From Albula goreensis (Eukaryota; Chordata; Actinopteri; Albuliformes; Albulidae), in contig CM040758.1 in NCBI GenBank assembly GCA_022829145.1, positions 23,901,075 through 23,965,074 of the forward strand: DNA of 64,000 bases, written 5' to 3'. The stretch's first letter is position 1. Each line of letters starts with the position of its first letter. The notes beneath the pieces were generated by a model. It worked only from the letters and a program-made list of their open reading frames with translations. It was not told the origin of the DNA and made no database searches. The position numbers and the translations under genes are program-made. Of the stretch, positions 50,595 through 59,714 are shown piece after piece.

Positions 50595-50688
50595 GCCTAT
50601 ACCTATGTATGTGTGTGTGTACCTGTGCGTGTATGTGTGTGTTTGTGTGTACCTGTGTGTATGTACCTGTGCATGTATATGTGCATGT

Positions 50689-50723
<35 letters not shown>

Positions 50724-50981
50724 CCTGTGTGTATGTGTGTGTGTGTGTGTACCTGTGTGTGTGTGATTGTGTATGTGTGTGTGTGTGTACCTGTATGTGT
50801 GTGTGATTGTGTATGTGTACCTGTATGTGTGTGTGTTTATTTGTGTGTACCTGTGTGTGTGTGTGATTGTGTGTGTGTGTGTGTTTGTGTGTTTGTGTGT
50901 TTGTATGTGTGTGTGTGTGTGTGTGTGTGTGCCTCTGCCACCCCACAGTGCTTACTGATGATTAATCACTTGGCCCTGCAG
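49687..50981 (+). other. intron dominated by CA and TG repeats
   Basis: A 1.3-kb intron. A CA-rich stretch lies at 49821-49912. TG runs are at 50424-50507 and 50544-50593, and a TG-rich tract continues to 50931. The tract ends 50 nt before the acceptor at 50981. The intervening 49920-50420 is plain AT-rich sequence. The acceptor TTGGCCCTGCAG has a poor pyrimidine tract. A second AG at 50947-50948 (GCCACCCCACAG) lies 33 nt upstream. Confidence 0.9.
50424..50931 (+). repeat. long TG-rich compound microsatellite next to a splice acceptor
   Basis: Two pure TG runs of about 84 and 50 bp, then about 340 bp of TG-rich sequence with repeated GTGTACCTGTGTGT phrases. In RNA this is a UG-rich tract ending 50 nt before the acceptor of the exon at 50982. 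UG repeats bind TDP-43 and CELF-type proteins, and in CFTR exon 9 such a tract beside the acceptor weakens exon inclusion (established). Any effect here is inference. Confidence 0.96.
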
Positions 50982-51077
50982 AACCCGTGCGATGACAAGA
51001 GACACAAGGACATCTGGTCGAAGGAGAAGACCTGTGACCGCTCCCAAAGTTCATGGTGATTGGCCCACAGAAGACTG
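50982..51077 (+). CDS. ndst3: NDST exon (provisional exon 8), one base short: frameshift before PAPS loop
   Basis: Reads [20 protein letters not shown] in frame, then SQSSW and a stop (TGA, 51057-51059). In all NDSTs I know, KTCDR is followed by LPKF and then by a hydrophobic stretch leading to GPQKTG. Those residues appear here in the next frame (from 51042, ending GPQKT plus a G that joins the next exon). The exon is 96 bp, but the flanking phases (0 in, 1 out) need 97. The missing base falls at about 51040-51045, where CGCTCCC would be expected to have one more C. The acceptor is GGCCCTGCAG|AAC and the donor is ACTG|GTGAGT. Either an assembly error or a real loss of the sulfotransferase half. 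Confidence 0.9.
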
Positions 51078-52966
51078 GTGAGTAATATATAATGATGACA
51101 ACATTCTATGAGAAGGTTTAAACCCTGCGTTTGAGTTATTCAGTGTAGATGATGGCCACTCGCAAGTTATGATCTAACATCGGCTGCTCCTGAGTGGAGT
51201 GTTTGTCTAATGAATGTAGGAAGGTGGGCGGGGCTCATGGAGAAAAATAACTAATGAGTATTTCTCTAAGTATGTCTTGAACAGCTCTTAGTGACCTCTC
51301 TAACCACACACTGAGTTTTCATCTACATTCATCTTTCCCTCTCACACACAGAACAGCATGTGGCGTATTGCTGTACGTTCTCTAGGAGGAGAAACAATGA
51401 GAGAGCTAGAGCCGGGTCTCGAATTCCTGCGGTCGCCCGAAGGTTTCGATGCTCAGGCGTGACCCGTGATCCTGAGAGAATGGGAACGCTTTGATGTTGT
51501 TTTAGCCCAGGGCAGAGGTCCCGCTAACACGCCTGCATCTACGAGCACAGATGGGTTTCATTTATTAAAGACACGGATGAGGAACGTCTGAGAGAAGTGA
51601 AGCTCTCACCACGCATGCCTCCGTTTTCGCCCTCGTCTTTGTTTTTTTTTATTCATTGTATTTTTATTTCTTTTAAAAATACATATTAAACAAAAGGCAC
51701 ATATTCGGTGGGGATTGTGTTGACATAACTCATTGTAGTCAAGTAGAGCAGCGAGGCCGATGAACCTTCATAGAGATGAGAGGCAGCAGAGTTTCATAGC
51801 GCTGTCTTGACAACGCGGCGGATTCCGCCTCTGCCTTCGCGCAGCTGTTACACAACACGAGATCTCCGGCTTCGTTTGGCTTCGACGCAAGCGGCTCACG
51901 CGCAGCGCCACAGCGAGACGGCCCCATCATCCATAATGCATTTCCCCCCCTCTGCGCAAGTCGCATATTCGCGTCGCTGCCGGTTGTTTTCCGAAAACAC
52001 ACCTTGTTACTGTTTTATTTTTATATATATTATATATTTTTTGTGCATAAAAATTACTCCTGCATTTACTTGTGTTCTACAGTCTTTGTTGGTAGAAACT
52101 AAGAATGTGAATGCTATCCAGTGAGAAAGACATGGAGAGAGATCTTCTTGGAGTTTACACTAAAAATAGTCCAGTCGTGTCAAAGATATCTGCCTTGTTA
52201 GGAAGTAGAAACTGCAACTGTAACAGTGGGCAAAAATAAGGGCAGAGAATCTGAGAATTCACTCGCTTACTGAGAGGAATATATTGTTGAACAAGTGTAG
52301 AGTAATGAGGTCATCCAGGAAGTATTGAGAGGTGACTCTAAGCCCTGTTTTTTACTGCTGTATCTCTTTGTAGAAAGCAGGTACATCTGTAGCTTAATCG
52401 GGTTTGTACAAAGTCACTTCTTTACAAAGCAATCTGGGAAAAAAAAACAGAAAGGATAAAAAAGAATGTCAGTTCTTCATTATCCTGTCTGTGCGGGCAA
52501 AGCATTTGTCAGGAAATGGGAAACACTGACAGACGAGCTTATGGCATCTCTATCCGGCAAAGCGCTTAACCCTGAAATGACTTCTATTCCAATGTTTACG
52601 GTAATATCTGCGACACGAGGATAGCAGGGAACTGCCATTATCATTATTATCGATGACAGAAATTGATTTTGCTCTTCTCATCTCTCTTTTTCTCCCTCAC
52701 TCTCTCTGTCTCCCCCCTGCCTGTCTCTATCCCCCACTCTGCTGTCTTTCTGTCTTTCCCTCCATTTCCCATCCCATTTTCTCACCCTCTTTCTCTCCCC
52801 CTCTATCTCTTTCTATCTCTCTGTTCCTCCATCTCCCTCTCATTCTCTCCCTTATCTCCCTCTCTCTCTAATTCTCTCCTTCCTCACCCCCCTTCCTTCT
52901 CACTCTCTCTTTCTCTCCCCTCTCTCTTCCTCTCCCTCCCCTATCCCTCTTTTTCTCCCTCCCCAG
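51078..52966 (+). other. intron ending in a very long polypyrimidine tract
   Basis: A 1.9-kb intron, mostly unique. A TCGTCTTTGTTTTTTTTTAT patch lies at about 51630-51650 and a CpG-rich patch (GACAACGCGGCGGATTCC, then CTTCGCGCAG) at 51800-51930. The last 290 nt are a CT-rich tract leading into CCTCCCCAG. No gene is supported in the CpG-rich patch. Confidence 0.85.
52672..52964 (+). repeat. 290-nt CT-rich polypyrimidine tract abutting an acceptor
   Basis: Almost only C and T, with runs such as CTCTCTTTCTCTCCCC and a few A and G. It runs directly into the acceptor AG at 52965-52966. Normal polypyrimidine tracts are about 15-40 nt. This one is a microsatellite-like expansion fused to the splice site and offers many PTB binding motifs (UCUU, CUCUCU). 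Confidence 0.93.
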
Positions 52967-53090
52967 GCACCACTGCTCTCTATCTCTTCCTCATCATGCA
53001 CCCTTCGATATCCAGTAACTTTCCCAGCCTGAAGACTTTTGAGGAAGTGCAGTTCTTTAACAGTAACAACTACCACAAAGGGATCGACTG
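52967..53090 (+). CDS. ndst3: NDST exon (provisional exon 9), sulfotransferase PAPS-binding start
   Basis: A 124-bp exon. With the G carried from the previous exon it reads [20 protein letters not shown], then [20 protein letters not shown] and DW. The QKTG from the previous exon plus GTTALYLF form the 5'-phosphosulfate-binding loop of sulfotransferases; the lysine (Lys614 in NDST1) binds PAPS. The first glutamate of TFEEVQFF corresponds to the proposed catalytic base (Glu642 in NDST1). It enters in phase 1 and leaves in phase 2, splitting a tryptophan codon. Donor CTG|GTAAGT is strong. The exon is intact, so codon constraint seems to persist after the upstream frameshift. Confidence 0.96.
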
Positions 53091-53695
53091 GTAAGTGCCA
53101 CTCTGGACCCGCTGAATTCCCCAGCTTGTGTCATCCAATCCATCCATCTATATCTGTGTTTGATAAAAACCAATACACAGCTGGCCTTTGCAGAGAGATT
53201 GCATTCCTCAGGAATTCCATTGGATGCAATTAGAATGGCTCTCTTGACTGGGGAATGTATAAATATTTGAGATAAAGAGCAGGAGGAAACTCTTTTTATA
53301 TTGCCTGTGATATGGTCTTATCGTTCTTTTGCAATGTGCTTCACACAGAGGAGAAAAGAGGGCAGGTTACTTAATGCTACACACAGCCACTGTAGTCCGA
53401 CAGAGAACAGAGAGGAGAGTTTTCAGAGGTACGGATTTACACAGCGGCCATCGGCTGCACGGTTAAAACGATCAGCGGCAGACGTTCTGAGCGATCCACT
53501 TTAATGTTTGCATTTCAGTCGGTTTTAGGGAGAAATCAGCGCTAACCTTGAGGCTTTTTTTTTTTTCTCTTTTTTTTTCTCCAAAGCTCAGAGTGTCTAG
53601 GTGCGCTTCAGTTGGCTCGTTCTCTCACATTTTCATGCAGGCTAATCAATTCACATTGCCTGCCGTGTCTTCTGCCTTGTGTGCGTGTCTGTGCA

Positions 53696-53700
<5 letters not shown>

Positions 53701-53734
<34 letters not shown>
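53701..53734 (+). repeat. (TG)n microsatellite
   Basis: A pure TG run of about 34 bp. Confidence 0.96.
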
Positions 53735-53736
<2 letters not shown>

Positions 53737-55396
53737 ACATGCCTGAATGATTGATCGCTCTGCTCTATGAATGATCTTTCTTATTGTTTTCAGAATGTCA
53801 GAGCAGAAGGAGACATGTATTCATATTAGACTGAAATTATCTCTTTTCAAGGTCTCGCAGTAGGCAGATTTCCTTTCTCCTGTGCCCTTAGAGAAAATGG
53901 GGAAAAGCAAGGCAGAAGTGCTTCAGCTAATTTAATACTTAAAGTACACACCATTCGTATCAGTTCGCTTGACCGTGTTCGACAATGAGGCACCTGGGTC
54001 ATTTCATTTTGGTGTGCAGATATGGATCAAAGACAGCATCGCAAAGTGAGAAGGAAAAACTTCAGTGGAATCAATCAAAGCAAAATACCATTACCTCAGA
54101 TGACCAGCCTCTAGCTCTTACCATATTCTTGCAGGAAACAGATCCAAAATGGTGTCCACTGCATGATCATCCAAACCCTATCCCCACACCTACCCCAAAC
54201 CCCCAACATTGTAAAAAATATTTAGGGAAATTAACAATACATTAATAATTTATTTTAGCACATTCTTGCCAAAAAGACAGAACTATTTTTTAGATTCTTG
54301 TGTATCTAAGGGGTCTAACCTAAAGTGGTGTTTAGTGCAAATTACAGTATTACGCTGTTCTCTGAAATCGGACAAAATGGACAAGGTGACTTGTTACGAG
54401 TTGAGGGTATGCTGTTATCAGACACACCGAATGCATCTAAATGGTATGTTTGTGCTCAAGGTGATTTAACCATTCGGAAGAGAGTCATTCATAGCTAAAG
54501 CAGCACAAATGAATGTTTTTGAGCGTTCTGATGCCCAGTGAAGGCTGGTATTAGCGCTAAATCATTTCATGCACCGTCGCCTACATACGAGCAATCCAAA
54601 CAGACACAAACACAAAGCGCTCCGGCTCTGATCGCTCTCAGCACGGAGGAGCGTCGGAGGCGGCAGTAAAGCACGTGTGACGCGGCACAATAGACGGGTT
54701 TGAAAGGGGTCACAGGTGAACCCCTTTTATGCCTGAAATAAAAGCAGCCCAAACAGCGCAGCATGACAGCAATAAGACCACTTTGAGCTCAGGCGACAAA
54801 TGGTGAGCTATGGTATCAGAGAAAAAAAAAAACAATAACTGTCCAATAATAAATACGTATCCATAAGCATTAGGATCATATTTTACTCTGTCTTTGCATT
54901 TAGACCATCACATCTGAGCATTTTAGTTTGTATTTTAGGTTCACTGTTACTACTTGTGTATGCATTTCTGCTATATATATAGCTGTATTCCATCAATGTA
55001 CTGGTACATACAAAGTGTTGTCCCCACAGTTACAACCTAAATGATAGCAAGGTAATTTATTTAGCCTGCTATCAAAACCACAGTATGAACTTAAAACATT
55101 CCAATTGCAGCAGTCAAACATATGAATGCAATTGTAACTACACTGTAACACAGCAGTAGTTATCGTGTAATTAAGTATGCGTTACAATCAATAGTGGGGT
55201 GACAGGTGGTGAAGATTCTTGGGGCCCACAACAGGGGAGAGCCCACAAAAATTGCATTATGATGTATGCATTAGAGCAGAAAAGAGCAGTATTCTTTCAC
55301 TGGGCCTACAATTCCTATATCCTTGGACACTTCATACATAGAGGGACCCATATATTTTTCCTTTTTGAGACTGATTATTAATCATTTGCCTGCCAG

Positions 55397-55582
55397 ACAC
55401 ATTTATCCTGTACAGCTTAAGTATCCAGCATATTATCCATTTGCGCAGCTGGGTGCTGACTGGAACGAGTTGGGTTAAGTACCTAGCCCAGGGGGTGCAG
55501 TGGCAGTTCCCCACCTGGGAATTGAACCTATAACCTAAAGGTTAAAAGCCCCATCTGTTTAACCGCTGTGACACACACTGCC
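55397..55582 (-). mobile_element. tRNA-derived SINE with L2-like tail, minus strand
   Basis: On the minus strand: GGCAGTGTGTGTCACAGCGG, TTATAGGTTCAATTCCC (B-box region), then GGGCTAGGTACTTAACCCAA, and a tail TACAGGATAAATGTGTCTGG that matches the worn L2 hairpin region. Same family as 15655-15850 and 44065-44225. Confidence 0.8.
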
Positions 55583-56035
55583 ACAGTAACGGAAAAAAGA
55601 AAAGCACACACACACAGGAGCACTAGTCTCCTCTCCAGATGCTTGCTCCTCCTCTTATCTTATTATTGGCTTTGTTAACTTCTCTGGCCTCGGTTTCCAG
55701 CAATCCGATTGGCTGCAGTAGAGTCAGGACAGTGGATGTGGTTGGTTTATGCGGTTTATAATTTCACGCATGCGCTCGTTTGACTCTGAGGAGGTTGTAA
55801 CTGACGGTTGGTTTATTAGTAAATTACATTCTAAGAAGATGGGCAGTGTTGTACTGAGAAGTGTTACTCTTGGCTCATTGTTATGACCTCATAGTCCTGA
55901 GCCAGACAAATGAGTGACAAGTGGACAAGTGAACCAAGCTTTGCCAGGCGGCTTAGCATCCTCCATCAGGCAGAACATGGATAACAGAAAACGGTGAGGC
56001 TACAAAAACTCAAGCTCTTCCGCCCCTGTCTGCAG

Positions 56036-56210
56036 GTACATGGAGTTCTTTCCCGTCCCCTCGAATGTGACCACCGACTTCCTGTTCGAAAAGAGCGCCA
56101 ATTACTTTCCCTCTGAGGACTCGCCCAGACGCGCTGCAGCCCTCCTCCCCAAAGCCAAGATCATCACCCTGCTTATCAACCCCTCTGACAGGGCATACTC
56201 CTGGTACCAG
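56036..56210 (+). CDS. ndst3: NDST exon (provisional exon 10), sulfotransferase domain
   Basis: A 175-bp exon that completes the split tryptophan and encodes 58 further residues. It reads [38 protein letters not shown] and [31 protein letters not shown] and the segment ending DRAYSWYQ are typical. The latter forms part of the 3'-phosphate-binding region of PAPS in sulfotransferases (family knowledge). It enters in phase 2 and leaves in phase 0. Acceptor GTCTGCAG|G and donor CAG|GTGAGA are good. Fully open. Confidence 0.97.
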
Positions 56211-56419
56211 GTGAGACCACACCCACCGGGCACTCATTGGCTGATGCTGTGGCAGTTTCTGCGGGGACAGGCTGAATGTGTGCAGTCAGGTGAGGGGGGG
56301 AGGAGGGGGTGTACAGGGTAGGAAGCAGAGTGATGTGGAGATCTTATAGGTCCCATTGTCAGAGGCTCTGCACCTGTCCTTGGACGCGATAACCTTGCTC
56401 TTTTATTAGACGTGGATGA

Positions 56420-56642
56420 TGTGTGTGCGTATATGTGTAAGTATTTCTGTGTGTTTGTGTGCATATGTGCATGTCGGGGTTTGTACCTGTGTGTGAAAAT
56501 GTGCATGTGAGTTTATGTATGTGTAGTGTGTGTGTGTGTTTGTGTGTATGTGTGTATGAGTGTATGAATGTATGCAAACTTACACTCATTTCATGGTGTG
56601 GGTGTATATGTGTGTGCGTACATGCGCATGTGTGTGTGTGTT

Positions 56643-56678
<36 letters not shown>
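56420..56678 (+). repeat. TG-rich tract with pure TG end
   Basis: Irregular TG-rich sequence (GTGTGCATATGTGCATG-like phrases) ending in a pure TG run at 56649-56678. It begins about 210 nt after the donor of the exon at 56036. Confidence 0.9.
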
Positions 56679-56680
<2 letters not shown>

Positions 56681-57828
56681 ATGTACCCAGTATAGCCACG
56701 GTTCCATGCGAATCCCCCGTAGATCATTGTAATAGATAAACGTTGTCTCCAGCATGGCGTACGGACAGGACAGCAGAGCGCCGCCGCCCTCACCTTCAGC
56801 TTCCTCCCCTCGTTCCTCATCTCTCTGCCTCTCCGCTCCGGCAGCCAGCGGAACACAGATATAAAGTCTTTGGGCTCGCGCGGGTTCGAATGTCAAGAGC
56901 AGCCTGTCTCTGGGGTCCCTTGGTTCCAGCAACGGCTGGGTTTGATTCTCAGAGTGAGCCTTTGAAACGTCAGGAGGGAGGACCAAAGAGGCTCGGACTG
57001 TCGGACAGTTCTGAGCCGTTATATTTTTTTTTTTTTATGAGGAGAGGTAGGCGTGGGTTGCAGTGAGACTTTGGGCCTTTTGTGAAAGGCATTCAAGAGC
57101 GCTCAAAATCCTTCCGTAGCCTCACTCATCCTTTCTTCCTCACTCACTGAACGCAATTGACTGATTCATCCCTTCTTTGTTCAGTGTACTATCAAACTGA
57201 CATCTTTTTTTTTACCCCATAATGCCAAGATACTCATTTAAGCACGCTTTTTCTGTTTTGGGTACAGCCACAAAAGCACTGAAACAAAAGCTGCACACTT
57301 GCTGAACTTTCTTTTCTTACAATTTCGGATAAAGCACATCACAGCTGGGTTAAATAAAGGCCTTGAAGTATTTGACAGCATATTTGAGGCTTAACATCCA
57401 AGAGCTTGATGTTTCTGAAATATGTATATTTTTTTCCTGTGTTTAGACACAGAGAGATTTGAAAGCAATCAGTTCATGCTCTGAATATGAATTTATTTTA
57501 TATATTTCAGTTTATGCTCAGAATGTGAATATAATTTTGTCTGAAAACAGATGAAATTAGTTTTGAGCCTAAGTCCAATATGTGTTCTGAATATACATTT
57601 GGTAATGAAATGCACAGCGGAAGGACACAAGCCAAGAAGAGCTAGAACGTGGCTTACTCGCTCAACATAATTTTTTTAGCGTGTTTTTTTTTATTTTAAA
57701 TACGAAGGCTATTTTTGCAGACCGAACGCGGTGCTCATTGTGATTCCCCCACCATTGCCTGTGTTTTTCTGCGGGTGCTGTTGAACAGTGTGCAGCAGCC
57801 AGCTCTAACAGTGGGTGGGCCGTTAGGG

Positions 57829-57887
57829 GGGGACGGGGGGTGGGGAGGGGGAGGGTGTGTGGGGGTGTGTTGGGAGGGGGGGCAGAG
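57829..57887 (+). repeat. G-rich cluster with G-quadruplex potential
   Basis: At least six G runs of three or more in under 60 nt, such as GGGGGGG, GGGGGG, GGGG, GGGGG and GGGGGGG. They lie on the sense strand, so both DNA and pre-mRNA quadruplexes are possible. Confidence 0.8.
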
Positions 57888-58262
57888 ACGGGAGAAATCT
57901 CATCAACGGCACATCCGCAGGGTCCTCTGTGCAATTATTACCACAGAGAGAGGGGGGAGAGAAAGAGAGAGAGAGAGACCCACTCACCCAGGCTGTCCCT
58001 TTAATTTCCTCTATTAATAGATGAGGTTTCATTCGAAATGAATTTTATCAGTTCCCAGGAAGTAGAGAGAAGGTGGCGGGCGTGTAGTGTTAATTGACTC
58101 ACTTGTTCCCTTATGAATTTATGTTTGTTTGTTTTTTTTTTTATTTTATTGTATTTTTTTTTCAGTCCTATTGGTTCTTAATTGCATTGGTTTGAATTAG
58201 CAGTATGGGCTGTTATTGATTTGTAGAGATGGCAAACTTTTAAGTGAATTATGACAGGGCTT

Positions 58263-58263
<1 letters not shown>

Positions 58264-58341
<78 letters not shown>
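58264..58341 (+). repeat. (TG)n microsatellite, 78 bp
   Basis: Pure TG repeat of about 39 units, one of the longest uninterrupted dinucleotide runs in the window. Confidence 0.97.
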
Positions 58342-58791
58342 TTTGAAGTAGGGAAATGGTGTTTGAGATAACAAATCGGCTAGAAAGGAAAGAAAAAAAA
58401 AACAGTAAACACAAAAATGCTGACATCATTCGTTTTGATGACACGGAAATGCCATTATCCCCAAGGTGTTTGGTCCGTAGAGAAAACACATCGAGTTCCC
58501 CGTCTACAGAGTCTACAGAGACCAAATAAACGCAAGAATGGACACCACCCGCCAGTGTCTCAGAAACACTGTTTATTGATTCATAAGCACAATAAGAACA
58601 GACGTTTCAGCGATTTCCTCCTTCAGCCTGCCTATGAAATGTGTGAAAGGGAACATGTTCCATAGGGAGGGGAAGTGTGAGGTTCTCACAGCCCTGTAAG
58701 AGTGTTCTTTAAGACCCACTCCAGAAAATTTCACTCCACCTTACAGCCCAAGATACTCTGGCTCAGACCCAAATGAGCACATTCATCCCAA

Positions 58792-59080
58792 TTAAAACAG
58801 ACTTTACATGACAGGGTAATTTAGAGTAATCTCTATTTTAACAGCGACAAGAAATAGACATGCAATTTTGAATGTGTTCTTTTCTTTCTCAAATAGAATA
58901 GCATATGCTCGTGTTGAAAACACTGAAATCCCTTTTGACTGAACTGCAAATTGTGTTAAAGAGAGAAATGTTGTTTGACTGGGTTCCCAGGCTTTATGCA
59001 TATCACAGGAAGATCTGAATTCCATTTGGAGAGAATAGCATATTCCCTTAAAGAGTGCAATTTTGCTTGATTGGGTCCCG
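58792..59080. repeat. possible dispersed repeat, related to 44990-45150
   Basis: The two regions share several phrases in the same order: AATTAAA(A/G)CAGACTTT, AGCATATGC, CCCTTAAA and TTGATT(G/A)GGTCCC. This suggests an old interspersed family of unknown class. Ends were not defined. Confidence 0.4.
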
Positions 59081-59386
59081 GCCTCATACTTTCACAGATA
59101 TGCCATTTAATCATGGGAGCAGGGGCATGATAAGTCTCCCCGACTTACAACCAATGCGAGTTACAACCATTCATACAAAAAATAAAAAATTTATATAAAT
59201 ATAAAAATTACGCTTGGTCCTATGTCCACCAGTGCTAATGGCTGCATGCATATGATGGTGACCATCAGACGATATTGTGTATCCTGGCATTGTGTACATC
59301 ACAGCATCTCTCTCAGTTCTCACTCTCAGTTGCCATGCTAACATACGTCCAACTTCAAGTTTGTTAGTCACACCAGTCTGCAGAAC

Positions 59387-59513
59387 GGTTTGGTCACATG
59401 TTCTGTTGAGTCATATGGTCAGCTGAGTCACATGGTCGGTTTGGTCACATGGTCTGTTGAGTCACATGGGCTGTTTGGTCACATGGTCTGCTAAGTCACA
59501 TGGTCTGTTTGGT
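59387..59513 (+). repeat. 17-bp minisatellite with CACATG in each unit, near a splice acceptor
   Basis: CACATG (once CATATG) starts at 59395, 59412, 59429, 59446, 59463, 59480 and 59497, exactly 17 bp apart. Units alternate TGTTTGGT and TGTTGAGT before CACATGG, giving a 34-bp dimer period. The array ends 30 nt before the acceptor at 59543, so it covers the likely branch-point zone. Confidence 0.95.
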
Positions 59514-59543
59514 GATCCGGGTCTGCCCCCCTCCCCCCCACAG

Positions 59544-59714
59544 CACCAGAGAGCCCATGAGGACCACGCCGCCCTGCGCTACAGCTTCTACGAGGTGATC
59601 TCAGCGGGCCACCACGCCCCTCCCGAGCTGCGCTCTCTGCAAAACCGCTGCCTGGTGCCGGGCCTATACGCCGTCCACATCGAGAGGTGGCTTACCTACT
59701 ACCCCCCCAGCCAG
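59544..59714 (+). CDS. ndst3: NDST exon (provisional exon 11), sulfotransferase catalytic histidines
   Basis: A 171-bp exon of 57 codons, phase 0 at both ends. It reads [40 protein letters not shown] and [17 protein letters not shown]. The two histidines of HQRAH correspond to the NDST1 active-site pair as I remember it (His716 and His720). [10 protein letters not shown] is conserved. The acceptor has a strong C-rich tract. The donor CAG|GTACCC is weak at positions +3 to +6. A UG repeat starts 28 nt after it. Confidence 0.96.

Larger units (their letters stand above)
53091..56035 (+). other. intron between exons at 52967 and 56036
   Basis: A 2.9-kb intron with a TG repeat at 53701-53734, T-rich runs near 53557-53580, and a minus-strand SINE at 55397-55582. 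The rest is unique AT-rich sequence without recognisable genes. The acceptor is CCCCTGTCTGCAG. Confidence 0.85.
56211..59543 (+). other. intron between exons at 56036 and 59544
   Basis: A 3.3-kb intron. It holds a TG-rich tract at 56420-56678, a G-rich quadruplex-prone stretch at 57829-57887, a GA-rich run at 57942-57977, a 78-bp TG repeat at 58264-58341, a possible dispersed repeat at 58792-59080 and a 17-bp minisatellite at 59387-59513 close to the acceptor. The acceptor is CCCCTCCCCCCCACAG. No gene is supported. Confidence 0.85.

Noticed and set aside
51036..51060. Programmed ribosomal frameshifting to bridge the break in the NDST exon
   Set aside because: No slippery heptamer or downstream pseudoknot is evident, and NDST genes are not known to use frameshifting. 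A missing base is simpler.
49504..53090. Skipping of the exon at 50982 as a way to restore frame
   Set aside because: The exon at 49504 ends in phase 0 and the one at 52967 starts in phase 1, so skipping would also shift the frame.
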